Assembly: GCF_017114995.1 (NCBI RefSeq)
Contig: NZ_JABXKL010000063.1
Location: forward strand, 1 to 46,922
Length of the DNA: 46,922 nucleotides
Reading direction: 5' to 3'
Origin: Nostoc sp. NMS9
GTDB taxonomy: Bacteria; Cyanobacteriota; Cyanobacteriia; Cyanobacteriales; Nostocaceae
Below the pieces are notes generated by a model. The model had not been told where the DNA came from, ran no database searches, and saw only the letters and a program-made list of their open reading frames with translations. Made by a program: the position numbers and the translations under genes. Every line of letters starts with the position of its first letter. Position 1 is the first letter of the stretch. Of the stretch, positions 35,515-43,606 are shown piece by piece.

Positions 35515-37176
35515 TTATTCTGGGAGGTTGGATGTTAAGGGTTCTGATTTGCCGTAGCCGTAGGGTTCGGAGATGATGATGGGAGTTTCTTCAAAGTTTT
35601 CTACTGGGGGGGGTGAAGAAACTAGCCACTCTAGTCCGATTGCTCGCCAAGGGTTAGCGGGTGCTTTCTCGCCTTGCATCCAAGAAATCACCATGTTGAA
35701 TATGAAAGGCAAGGTGGACATTCCTAAGAGAAATCCGCCGAGGCTAGCGATGATATTCCAGAATTGATACTCTGGGGCGTAGGAAGCGACTCGGCGTAAC
35801 ATCCCTTGCAATCCTAATGGGTGCATGGGCAAAAAGTTGAGGTTGGTGCCGATGAAGGCTAACCAGAAGTGGATTTTACCCCAGCTTTCGGAGTACATCC
35901 GCCCAGTCATTTTGGGGAACCAGTGATAGATGGCAGCAAATAAGCCCATCGTCACGGTGCCGTAGAGGACGTAGTGGAAGTGTCCCACCACAAAGTAGGT
36001 ATTGTTAACGTGGACATCAACCGGCACGGAGGAAAGCATGATGCCTGTGATACCAGCGAAGACAAACATGACTAATCCGCCCAAGGCAAATAGCATGGGG
36101 GTATTTAGCCGCAGTTTACCGCCCCAAATAGTTGCTACCCAGGCAAATACTTTAATTCCTGTGGGGACAGATACAAACATCGTTGTCAGCATGAAAATCA
36201 ACCGCATCCATCCTGATGTACCACTGACGTACATGTGGTGTACCCAAACAATGCCGCTCACTCCTGCAATCAAGATGGATGAAATAGCAACTACTTTGTA
36301 ACCAAATAGAGGTTTACGTGAATAAACTGGGAAGATTTCTGAGAAAATCGCAAAGACAGGCAAAATAATCACGTAAACGGCGGGGTGGGAGTAGAACCAG
36401 AAGTAATGCTGGAACATAACTGGATTCCCACCCTTGGCGGGGTCAAAAAAGGCGGTGCCAACTGTGAGGTCGAGTAACAGCATTACTGCACCAGCTGTCA
36501 GTGCAGGTAATCCGAATAGTTGGATAATCTGGGCGCTAAACACTCCCCAGACAAACAAGGGCATCCGAAAGAAGCCCATTCCGGGGGCCCGCATCTTGAC
36601 AATTGTGGTGACAAAGTTCACTGCGCCCATAATTGAAGATACGCCGGATATTGCCACCGCTAAGAGCCAGATAACTTGACCATTAATTAAGTTACCTGTG
36701 GGATTCTGGAGACTAACTGGCGGGTAAGACCACCAACCCGCTTGGGCAGGGCCACCAGGAACAAAGAAGCTACCCATCATCAAAATCCCAACTACTGGCA
36801 CCATCCAAAAGGCGACGGCGTTGAGGCGGGGAAATGCCATATCTCGCGCCCCAATCATCAGGGGCACTAAATAATTAGCAAAACCAACCAGTGAGGGAAA
36901 TGTCCACAAGAACAGCATCACGGTGCCGTGCATGGTGAACATGCCGTTATAGACAGTGCGATCGACTAAATCTGATTCGGGTGTTAGCAGTTCTCCCCGC
37001 ATCACCATTGCAAAGATACCGCCGACGAGAAAGAAGAAAAATGAGGTAACGAGATACTGGATACCAATAACTTTATGGTCGGTACTAAAGCTGAAGTATT
37101 CTTTCCAGTTACTCGGAGATTCGTGGTTAGGCTTCTCATTAGGGAGAAGGATACCTTCAATAGGAACATTAGTCAT
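35515..37176 (-). CDS. ctaD: terminal oxidase subunit I, A2-type heme-copper oxidase
   Basis: 553 residues, twelve membrane helices. Heme and copper ligands are intact: H83 (TMHGTVMLF), CuB H264, H313 and H314, and heme ligands H399/H401 (VGHFHYV). Tyr268, which cross-links to H264, is present. Helix VI reads FYSHPAVY: the Glu of A1-type enzymes (GHPEVY) is absent and the preceding Tyr-Ser pair is the hallmark of A2-type oxidases. K342 (VPTGIKVF) of the K-channel and D112 are kept. It reduces oxygen to water while pumping protons. Its neighbour subunit II has no CuA site, so the electron donor is probably quinol or an unusual carrier. It starts 13 bp after the ctaC stop. Confidence 0.94.
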   Translation of the reverse strand: MTNVPIEGILLPNEKPNHESPSNWKEYFSFSTDHKVIGIQYLVTSFFFFLVGGIFAMVMRGELLTPESDLVDRTVYNGMFTMHGTVMLFLWTFPSLVGFANYLVPLMIGARDMAFPRLNAVAFWMVPVVGILMMGSFFVPGGPAQAGWWSYPPVSLQNPTGNLINGQVIWLLAVAISGVSSIMGAVNFVTTIVKMRAPGMGFFRMPLFVWGVFSAQIIQLFGLPALTAGAVMLLLDLTVGTAFFDPAKGGNPVMFQHYFWFYSHPAVYVIILPVFAIFSEIFPVYSRKPLFGYKVVAISSILIAGVSGIVWVHHMYVSGTSGWMRLIFMLTTMFVSVPTGIKVFAWVATIWGGKLRLNTPMLFALGGLVMFVFAGITGIMLSSVPVDVHVNNTYFVVGHFHYVLYGTVTMGLFAAIYHWFPKMTGRMYSESWGKIHFWLAFIGTNLNFLPMHPLGLQGMLRRVASYAPEYQFWNIIASLGGFLLGMSTLPFIFNMVISWMQGEKAPANPWRAIGLEWLVSSPPPVENFEETPIIISEPYGYGKSEPLTSNLPE

Positions 37177-37189
37177 GATTACTTTCCTT

Positions 37190-38110
37190 TCAACCAGGTG
37201 AATTGACTAGAGGAGGTGCAGCAGGTGGAACTGTGACCCAACCAGTTTGGACTGATTGATTGGATGTTTGGGCATACTCAGAAGCCGCTTGATTATTTGC
37301 TAGGGATGGCTTTTGGATTGCAGCTTGTGCTAGCCACTGCTGATAATCTTCAGGAGATTCGACGACTACATTCGCCTGCATCGTCGCAAAGTATGTACCG
37401 CTATATTGAGAATCGGTCAATCGGTATTTGCCGGGACGGATGGGAGTAAATTCAAAGTCGATCGCATGGTTGGGAATAATATCCTGCTTGAGGCGGAATG
37501 CAGGAATGTAGAAGCCGTGCAAAACGTCTTGCGATCGCAGCGCTAAACGTACCCGGCGATCGCTAGGTAAATGCAATTCGGTACTGGTAATATCTCTTTC
37601 AGGATAATGAAAAACCCACGCCCACTGTTTAGCTAGTACGTCGATTTTTTCTACAGGTTCTGCTAAAGCGTTAGCTGGTGCTGCATGAGCCGATTCCATT
37701 CTCAGCGGATTATGCAAATGAACTAATTCCGATGGGCCTTGAATTCCCATTTGTTCATAAACTTGGTAGCTGTAGCCTGCAATCCAAAACACTAACAGAA
37801 TTGGGATTGCTGTCCAGACAACTTCCAAGGTGACATTACCTTCAATTGGGGGGCCGTCAGTGAAGTCATCTTTGACTGCCCGATGGAAGATTACAGAATA
37901 CATCAGAGTACTTGTTACTCCCAAGAAGATGAAAGCACCGAGGGTTACTAAGAAGCTAATCAAATCATCAATTAGTAGGGATTCGGCTGCTGCTTGGGGG
38001 GGAAGCCAGGAGTAAACCTGCTTGCCAATCCAGAGACTGGTGGAAGTCACTGCGATCGCGCCTGTAAGCAGCGTCAAAATATTTAAAATCTTCTGGATTT
38101 TCATGGTCAT
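37190..38110 (-). CDS. ctaC: terminal oxidase subunit II lacking the CuA site
   Basis: 306 residues with two N-terminal membrane helices (about 13-30 and 50-75) plus the WTAIPILLVFWIAGYS segment, then a periplasmic cupredoxin domain (residues 150-260). H198 (DVLHGF) of the normal CuA site remains, but the CxxxCxxxHxxM motif reads D233-S-Q-Y-S237-G-T-Y-F241-A-T-M244. Both cysteines and the second His are gone, so a dinuclear copper centre cannot form. This is the hallmark of the cyanobacterial alternative respiratory terminal oxidase (ARTO). Start: the ATG at 38110, with a second ATG at 38104 equally possible. The upstream 90 bp is a CAATGAC-type repeat. Confidence 0.92.
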   Translation of the reverse strand: MTMKIQKILNILTLLTGAIAVTSTSLWIGKQVYSWLPPQAAAESLLIDDLISFLVTLGAFIFLGVTSTLMYSVIFHRAVKDDFTDGPPIEGNVTLEVVWTAIPILLVFWIAGYSYQVYEQMGIQGPSELVHLHNPLRMESAHAAPANALAEPVEKIDVLAKQWAWVFHYPERDITSTELHLPSDRRVRLALRSQDVLHGFYIPAFRLKQDIIPNHAIDFEFTPIRPGKYRLTDSQYSGTYFATMQANVVVESPEDYQQWLAQAAIQKPSLANNQAASEYAQTSNQSVQTGWVTVPPAAPPLVNSPG

Positions 38111-38197
38111 TGGTCATTGGTTATTGGGCATTGGGTATTGAGCATTAGTCATTGGGTTAGTAACTTTAAACAAATGACAAAAGACAATTGACAAATG
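38104..38197. repeat. CAATGAC / ATTGGGC short tandem repeats
   Basis: Degenerate heptamers (GGTCATTGGTCATTGGTTATTGGGCATTGGG-like, read in pieces) fill the whole gap between the second DUF2231 gene and ctaC, reaching the ctaC start codon. They probably do not stop transcription, since all genes lie on one strand. Confidence 0.75.
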
Positions 38198-38199
38198 AC

Positions 38200-38817
38200 T
38201 TATTTGAGTGTTGTGTTGAGGTCTTGACCTAATCGCAGCAAATTATCTGCGGTATTATGTACGCCAAACTCGGCGGCTAGTTGCGCTCCTAGTGTGCCGT
38301 GGATGTACAGAATGAACATGATTGCTATGCCTGCGAACAGATAGATCCATTGCACTTCTCTATCTGTCTGTTTATATTCTTGTTTCCCCCAAACGAAGCG
38401 CTGCCATGCTCTCCAGATGGTCATGCTAACAATCAGCGCTAATAAGAACACACCACCCACACCATGCCAAAGCATAGTTTCCATTGCCTGTAATCCCCAG
38501 GCACTCTTCATATCAGCTGGTGGTGCTGCCAATAGCATTTCGTAAAAGCCTGCTCCCACCGTGAAAAATGTGATGATGCTGGCAGCTAACATGTTGTACC
38601 AGCCAACAGCAAATAAGTTGTCGCGTTCGACAGTAATTGCCAAAAATTTGAAGACCCATTTTTCAAAGGGGAACAGAACACCAACAATATCAAAGGTCAT
38701 TGCAATGATGAACAAACCTATTGTCAGATGGACTAAGTTGGGATGAATGGGAATTGTGTAAGGTAATCCGTTTGCGCCTAGAGAGCCGCTCAATTGGTCA
38801 ATCAATTCTGATTTCAT
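38200..38817 (-). CDS. DUF2231 membrane protein, second of a pair
   Basis: 205 residues from the ATG at 38817. That start overlaps the stop of the preceding gene (ATGA), which decides it over an upstream in-frame start at 38877. It has four to five membrane helices. The N-terminal PYTIPIHPNLVHLTIGLFII has the conserved HP..VH pattern of DUF2231, repeated in diverged form as LWHGVGGVFLLALI and YIHGTLGAQ. These His are candidate heme or metal ligands, though that is unproven. It is in an operon with the oxidase genes and probably serves as an assembly factor or electron-entry component for the CuA-less oxidase; this is inference. Confidence 0.8.
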   Translation of the reverse strand: MKSELIDQLSGSLGANGLPYTIPIHPNLVHLTIGLFIIAMTFDIVGVLFPFEKWVFKFLAITVERDNLFAVGWYNMLAASIITFFTVGAGFYEMLLAAPPADMKSAWGLQAMETMLWHGVGGVFLLALIVSMTIWRAWQRFVWGKQEYKQTDREVQWIYLFAGIAIMFILYIHGTLGAQLAAEFGVHNTADNLLRLGQDLNTTLK

Positions 38818-39314
38818 CGCAACAAACCATCCTTTACTGCTTCCACCACTGGCACGGTATGCAATCCATACACCCAAACAAGTTGATCTCCGAGATATAC
38901 TTGCAAGCCAACTATCAAGGTTAAAACTAGTCCGGCTCCCAAATAATAAATCGGTACTTTTTGCGGATTACGGGCACGAATTACATAGCGCCAAGCTGTA
39001 ATCGCTGTAATAATTCCTGAAAGCGACCAACCAATTAGCGTATGTAAATTCAGCACCGATTTCGCTAGGCTGTAAGGCTGTGCTAATCCCGCTTCAAACT
39101 GACCAAAAATAATCGCAACGAAGATGGCGATCGTGGCAACCAACATATTCCACCAACTCACCTCAAAAAGACCGGATTTGCCAGTAAAATAGCCAATTAC
39201 ATCGCAGAAGAAGGAAAACAACACCATCGCAATTACGAAGTGGACAACGATGGGATGAATCGTATCTGGATAGGGCAAATTGTGGTCGTTCAAAGATGTC
39301 AAATACTCAAGCAT
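38814..39314 (-). CDS. DUF2231 membrane protein, first gene of the oxidase operon
   Basis: 166 residues and four membrane helices. LPYPDTIHPIVVHFVIAMVL carries the HP..VH motif of DUF2231; LNLHTLIGWSLSGIITAITA and the C-terminal VYGLHTVPVVEA provide further His residues in or near membrane segments. A good GGAGAA ribosome site lies just upstream of the ATG at 39314. Its stop overlaps the start of the second DUF2231 gene by 4 bp. Related gene pairs accompany the third cox cluster of Anabaena, which I recall as being used in heterocysts. Function not established. Confidence 0.8.
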   Translation of the reverse strand: MLEYLTSLNDHNLPYPDTIHPIVVHFVIAMVLFSFFCDVIGYFTGKSGLFEVSWWNMLVATIAIFVAIIFGQFEAGLAQPYSLAKSVLNLHTLIGWSLSGIITAITAWRYVIRARNPQKVPIYYLGAGLVLTLIVGLQVYLGDQLVWVYGLHTVPVVEAVKDGLLR

Positions 39315-40124
39315 TGTCTTCTCCTGGACATATCTACCGCACTTTGGTCAATCAATTTTGGATTTTGGATTGGCGATCGCGCAGTCTTAGCAAGCGTCTT
39401 TTAGATTTATTCCGTCCCAGACGAGATATAAACTAGAAGACCTAACCAAAAATCTAAAATCGCTAGTCAAACTTCAATAATTGATGGACACTCACTAACA
39501 TCACCACAAGTATCCATCCATAATTGACCGGATTCTGTTCAATATCTGCGCGGTTCAATACGCTTAATCATGTCTTAGCTTTTTATAGCCAAATCTGGTT
39601 AAATTGCCTACATGAAATAATTTTGGTTTTGATTCATTTCCTTATGCCAATAGTCTGTAACAGCAATTCTTGGTGTAGCTAAATAAAATCGCTGTCGTTT
39701 GTTGATTTGCTTAATCTATCTTTTAGCTTAAGTAAATTTTTATGAATTGTCAAAAAAATAAATATTAAACTTTTAAAAGTTAGTTATCTAACAAAAAAAT
39801 ATTTTTACAATGTATTGATTTTTGCATTATTTGAAATATAAAAAATTCCAAACATAAGATTTGTCTGTAAGGTATTTCACAATAAGAAAATATTGGTTTG
39901 TGATGCAAACAACAAAAATATTTGAACCACTTAAAAAGTGCCGTAAAATGAGAAAAGGAAGGAATCAAGGCGAATCCAGGTTAAATCAGAACCCAGAAAT
40001 ACAGAAATACAGTTTATTGCAATAGGTTCACTTTTTTCCTCTAATATTATTTTCATAATTATTTCATTTTTATCTTACTTCTGCTAAAGTGAGACAAAAG
40101 TGAGAAGATTATGAAATTGTTATA
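39315..40124. other. 810-bp divergent control region between the oxidase operon and mntC
   Basis: No gene. A TTTTGGATTTTGGATTGG heptamer repeat (39355-39375) and a matching AATCTAAAATCGC word lie near the oxidase operon. The middle is very AT-rich. Next to mntC there are AAAGTGAGA direct repeats (40087-40106) and a TATAAT (40121-40126). No NtcA or Fur-type site stood out. Confidence 0.5.
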
Positions 40125-41126
40125 ATGAGATTCAATATCAATAACTTTCAGATGCAACTACCGCAGTACGGGCAAAAATTAGTTATAGCGTCTGGGCTGC
40201 TATTGGGGCTATGTTTGGGTGGGTGTAGCCCGTCAACCTCCAATTCTCAACCACAGTTAAGTGCAAACCCAGCCACAAGTGCCACCACTAACCTAGATAA
40301 AAAAGGTAAAAAAGTAGTTCTTACAACCTTTACAGTCATTGCAGATATGGCGCAAAACGTGGCAGGAGACAAGGCGATTGTTGAATCTCTCACCAAACCA
40401 GGGGCGGAAATTCATGGTTACGAACCAACTCCTAGCGATTTGGTGAGGGCGCAAAAAGCAGACCTAATTTTGAATAATGGTCTGAATTTAGAGCGTTGGG
40501 CACAGAAATTGTATAACAGCGTTCCTAATGTACCTCACGTTACCTTAAGTGAGGGAATTAAACCTGTAGAAATTACGGAGGATGCCTACAAAGGGAAACC
40601 TAATCCCCATGCTTGGATGTCACCACAAAATGCCTTGATTTACGTAGAGAATATTCGTAAGGCATTAGTTAATTTGGACTCAGCGAATGCAGAGACTTAT
40701 AACACCAATGCCAAAGCATACAGTCAAAAGATTAAGGAAGTTGATGAGAAACTGCGAAAAGCCGTGTCGGTAGTTCCAGCAGACAAGCGTTACATGGTAA
40801 GCTGTGAAGGCGCATTTTCATACGTTACCCGCGATTATGGTTTGAAAGAAGCTTATCTCTGGGCAGTCAACTCTGAACAACAAGCTACTCCCAAACAGCT
40901 AGAAAAAGTCATTGATATAGTTAAAAAAAATAAAATACCTGTAGTTTTCTGTGAAAGTACAATCAACGATGGAGCGCAACGTCAGGTAGCTAAAGAATCG
41001 GGAGCAAGGTTTGGTGGAGTGTTTTACGTTGATTCCCTATCTCCAGCAAATGGGCCAGCACCAACTTATCTCAAGTTACTAGAACTTAATATTAATACTC
41101 TAACTCAGGGATTAGAGGAAAAGTGA
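40125..41126 (+). CDS. mntC: manganese ABC transporter substrate-binding lipoprotein
   Basis: A cluster A-I metal-binding protein, 333 residues, delivering Mn2+ (possibly Zn2+) to the MntAB permease from the periplasm. The lipobox LCLGGC gives an acylated Cys34. The metal ligands are H97 (EIHGYEPTP), H162 (NPHAWMSP), E228 (SCEGAFSYV) and D303 (YVDSLS). C227 and C276 match the disulfide described in cyanobacterial MntC, which favours Mn over Zn. A TATAAT overlaps the ATG at 40125 and no ribosome site is near, so the start at 40152 (MQLPQYGQKL), giving a compact lipoprotein signal, may be the true one. mntA and mntB follow. Confidence 0.9.
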   Translation: MRFNINNFQMQLPQYGQKLVIASGLLLGLCLGGCSPSTSNSQPQLSANPATSATTNLDKKGKKVVLTTFTVIADMAQNVAGDKAIVESLTKPGAEIHGYEPTPSDLVRAQKADLILNNGLNLERWAQKLYNSVPNVPHVTLSEGIKPVEITEDAYKGKPNPHAWMSPQNALIYVENIRKALVNLDSANAETYNTNAKAYSQKIKEVDEKLRKAVSVVPADKRYMVSCEGAFSYVTRDYGLKEAYLWAVNSEQQATPKQLEKVIDIVKKNKIPVVFCESTINDGAQRQVAKESGARFGGVFYVDSLSPANGPAPTYLKLLELNINTLTQGLEEK

Positions 41127-41167
41127 GCAAGTATGCAAGAATAAATTTAATTATTTAAAATTAGCTT

Positions 41168-41250
41168 GTAGTAAGGACTTTAGTCCTGTTTTATTCTCTG
41201 GAAAACGTTACGTGTTCGCAAAAAATGCTGGAGCCGCTCACTACAAACTA
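41168..41250. repeat. degenerate copy of the GTAGTAAGGACTTTAGT palindromic repeat
   Basis: The left arm (41168-41184) is identical to that of the 9020-9068 repeat. The right arm (GCTCACTAC near 41237-41245) has diverged. It lies between mntC and mntA and could reduce read-through after mntC, giving more binding protein than ATPase. Confidence 0.6.
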
Positions 41251-41276
41251 ATGATTAATCTTAGAGGTGATTTTTA

Positions 41277-42056
41277 GTGAAATCTATTAGTATTGATGTC
41301 GAAAATTTGACAGTTGCTTACCACGGCAAAGTTGCTTTACACGGTGCTTATTTGCAAATTAAAGCAGGTTCAATTAGTGGTTTAGTGGGGATGAATGGTA
41401 GTGGTAAATCAACCCTATTTAAAGCGATTATGGGTTTTTTGAAGCCAGTTACAGGGCGGGTTTTGATTAATGGCTTCCCGATAAAAACTGTACAGAAAAA
41501 AAGCTTAGTTGCTTATGTACCACAGTCGGAAGAGGTAGACTGGAATTTTCCAGTAAGTGTCCATGATGTGGTGATGATGGGGCGCTATGGATACATGAAT
41601 ATACTGCGAATTCCGTCGGCGAAAGATCAAAGAGTGGTGAGAGAAAGTTTGGAAAGGGTGCAAATGTGGTCAATGCGCGATCGCCAAATTGGAGAACTCT
41701 CTGGTGGACAGAAAAAACGTGCCTTTCTCGCCCGTGCTTTAGCACAACAGGGAGCAGTTTTACTATTAGATGAACCTTTCACTGGGGTAGATATCAAAAC
41801 AGAAAAAGCCATGATTGACTTATTATTGGAATTGCGAGAAGAAGGTCATACAATTTTAATTTCTACCCATGATTTAGCCTCTATCACTACTTTCTGTGAC
41901 CAAGTAGTACTCATTAACCGGACTATTTTAGCTTATGGTGATACATCCGAAGTATTCACAGAAGAAAATCTATCACGCACTTTTGGCGGTTCTCTTGGAG
42001 ATTTCTCTCTCAGCAAAAGTCAGATAATCCGTGGAAATCAAAATGAATCTGATTGA
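41277..42056 (+). CDS. mntA: manganese ABC transporter ATP-binding protein
   Basis: 259 residues. All ABC motifs are present: Walker A GMNGSGKST, Q-loop YVPQSEEVDW, signature LSGGQKKRAFLARAL, Walker B VLLLDEPFTGVD and the switch His in STHD. It energises metal uptake with MntB. The start is GTG at 41277, chosen because GAGGTGA at 41263-41269 is an excellent ribosome site and the next codons (KSISIDVENLTVAYHG) match the family N-terminus. The name follows the cyanobacterial usage mntCAB, in which MntA is the ATPase. Confidence 0.92.
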   Translation: MKSISIDVENLTVAYHGKVALHGAYLQIKAGSISGLVGMNGSGKSTLFKAIMGFLKPVTGRVLINGFPIKTVQKKSLVAYVPQSEEVDWNFPVSVHDVVMMGRYGYMNILRIPSAKDQRVVRESLERVQMWSMRDRQIGELSGGQKKRAFLARALAQQGAVLLLDEPFTGVDIKTEKAMIDLLLELREEGHTILISTHDLASITTFCDQVVLINRTILAYGDTSEVFTEENLSRTFGGSLGDFSLSKSQIIRGNQNESD

Positions 42057-42101
42057 TTGAGATTTTTTAATTGATATTGCTTGGATTAGAGTTATAAAAA
42101 T

Positions 42102-42965
42102 ATGAATACTCTCGGATTATTAGACTGGTTAACCACACCCCTACAGCATGAATTCATGGTGAAGGCAATTTGTGTAAGTGCCTTAGTTGGGGTGGTCTGT
42201 TCTGTTTTATCTTGTTTTATGACCCTCAAAGGTTGGGCATTGATGGGAGATGCTGTTTCCCATGCGGTAATGCCTGGGGTAGTAATTGCTTATGTTTTAA
42301 ATATCCCTTTTGCTGTAGGCGCTTTTGTCTTTGGAGTGGGTTCAGTTATTGCGATCGGTTATATTAAAGCGAAGACGAGAATTAAAGAAGATACTGTCAT
42401 CGGACTTGTATTTACAGGATTTTTTGCTTTGGGTTTGGTACTAGTTTCCAAAACTCCAAGCAGCGTAGACTTGACGCATATTTTGTTTGGAAATGTCTTA
42501 GGTATTTCTAATGAAGACATTATCCAAACTGTGATTATTAGTGTAATTACCTTAGTAACAATAGCTGTTTTACGCAAAGACCTACTATTATTTTGTTTTG
42601 ACCCCACTCATGCACGTTCTATCGGCTTGAATACAGGAGTGCTACACTATATTTTACTATCATTACTATCGCTAACTGCTGTCGCCGGACTCCAGACAGT
42701 AGGAATTATTCTGGTTGTAGCGATGTTAGTTACTCCGGGAGCAACGGCTTATTTATTAACAGACCGTTTCGACCACATGATACTAATTGCAATGGCATCG
42801 GGCGTATTTTCTAGTGTTATGGGGACTTACATCAGCTATCATATCGATGGTGCAACAGGGGGTTGCATAGTTGTGTTACAAACCTTGTTGTTTGTCATAG
42901 CAATGATTTTTGCACCTAAACATGGATTACTGGTAAGAGCAAAGAAGCAGGAAAACACTGACTGA
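42102..42965 (+). CDS. mntB: manganese ABC transporter permease
   Basis: 287 residues, eight to nine membrane helices, of the ABC-3 family of metal permeases. Typical pieces are SCFMTLKGWALMGDAVSHAVMPG near the N-terminus, FDPTHARSIGLNTG in a cytoplasmic loop contacting the ATPase, and VVAMLVTPGATAYLLTDRFD. It forms the inner-membrane channel for metal delivered by MntC. It is 45 bp downstream of mntA. The stop is only 7 bp before the cheB start, so transcription very probably continues into the signalling genes. Confidence 0.92.
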   Translation: MNTLGLLDWLTTPLQHEFMVKAICVSALVGVVCSVLSCFMTLKGWALMGDAVSHAVMPGVVIAYVLNIPFAVGAFVFGVGSVIAIGYIKAKTRIKEDTVIGLVFTGFFALGLVLVSKTPSSVDLTHILFGNVLGISNEDIIQTVIISVITLVTIAVLRKDLLLFCFDPTHARSIGLNTGVLHYILLSLLSLTAVAGLQTVGIILVVAMLVTPGATAYLLTDRFDHMILIAMASGVFSSVMGTYISYHIDGATGGCIVVLQTLLFVIAMIFAPKHGLLVRAKKQENTD

Positions 42966-42972
42966 ATTCAGT

Positions 42973-43602
42973 ATGAAAGAGCTTTTGCATTTACATAACC
43001 CACATTCTGCAGGTGTGAGGGCGAAACAAGTGTCGTTTAAAATTGTGGTAATTGGTACTTCTTTAGGCGGATTATCAGCATTGAAAATTGTCCTGGGTAA
43101 TTTACCAGCAGACTTCCCTGTACCGATCGCGATCGTGCAACACCGTCACAAAGAGTCTAGCAACACACTCCAGGATTTATTACAAGAATCCAGTTTGTTG
43201 AAAATTCGAGAAGTGGAAGACAAGGACGAAATACTACCGGGACATATCTACATAGCCCCAGCAGATTATCATTTACTGGTTGAACCAGGTCACTTTGCTC
43301 TTTCGACTGATGAGCCTGTTTCTTATGCTAGACCATCTATTGATGTGCTATTTGAGTCGGCAGCCGATGTCTACATAGAGGAAGTTATTGGTGTAATATT
43401 GACAGGAGCAAACCAAGATGGTATGCAAGGTCTTAAGAAAATAAAAGCGCGGGGAGGAATTACCATTGTACAAGAACCTGCCACAGCGGAGAGCGACATT
43501 ATGCCAGAGGCAGCAATTTCTGCTATTACAGTAGACTGGATTTTGACACTCTCAAACATTGCTTCCCAGATGGTCAAGCTTTGTCAATTATCACAGAAAT
43601 AA
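42973..43602 (+). CDS. cheB: stand-alone CheB methylesterase-domain protein
   Basis: 209 residues containing only the CheB catalytic domain. The Ser-His-Asp triad is visible: S30 (VIGTSLGGLSAL), H57 (VQHRHKES) and D149 (GANQDGMQGL). Classical CheB has an N-terminal receiver that controls the esterase; here it is missing, and the next gene provides a receiver at its N-terminus. CheB removes methyl groups from chemoreceptor glutamates, but no CheR or receptor gene is in the window, so the target is unknown. Spacing: 7 bp after mntB and 4 bp before the kinase gene. Confidence 0.88.
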   Translation: MKELLHLHNPHSAGVRAKQVSFKIVVIGTSLGGLSALKIVLGNLPADFPVPIAIVQHRHKESSNTLQDLLQESSLLKIREVEDKDEILPGHIYIAPADYHLLVEPGHFALSTDEPVSYARPSIDVLFESAADVYIEEVIGVILTGANQDGMQGLKKIKARGGITIVQEPATAESDIMPEAAISAITVDWILTLSNIASQMVKLCQLSQK

Positions 43603-43606
43603 ACCG

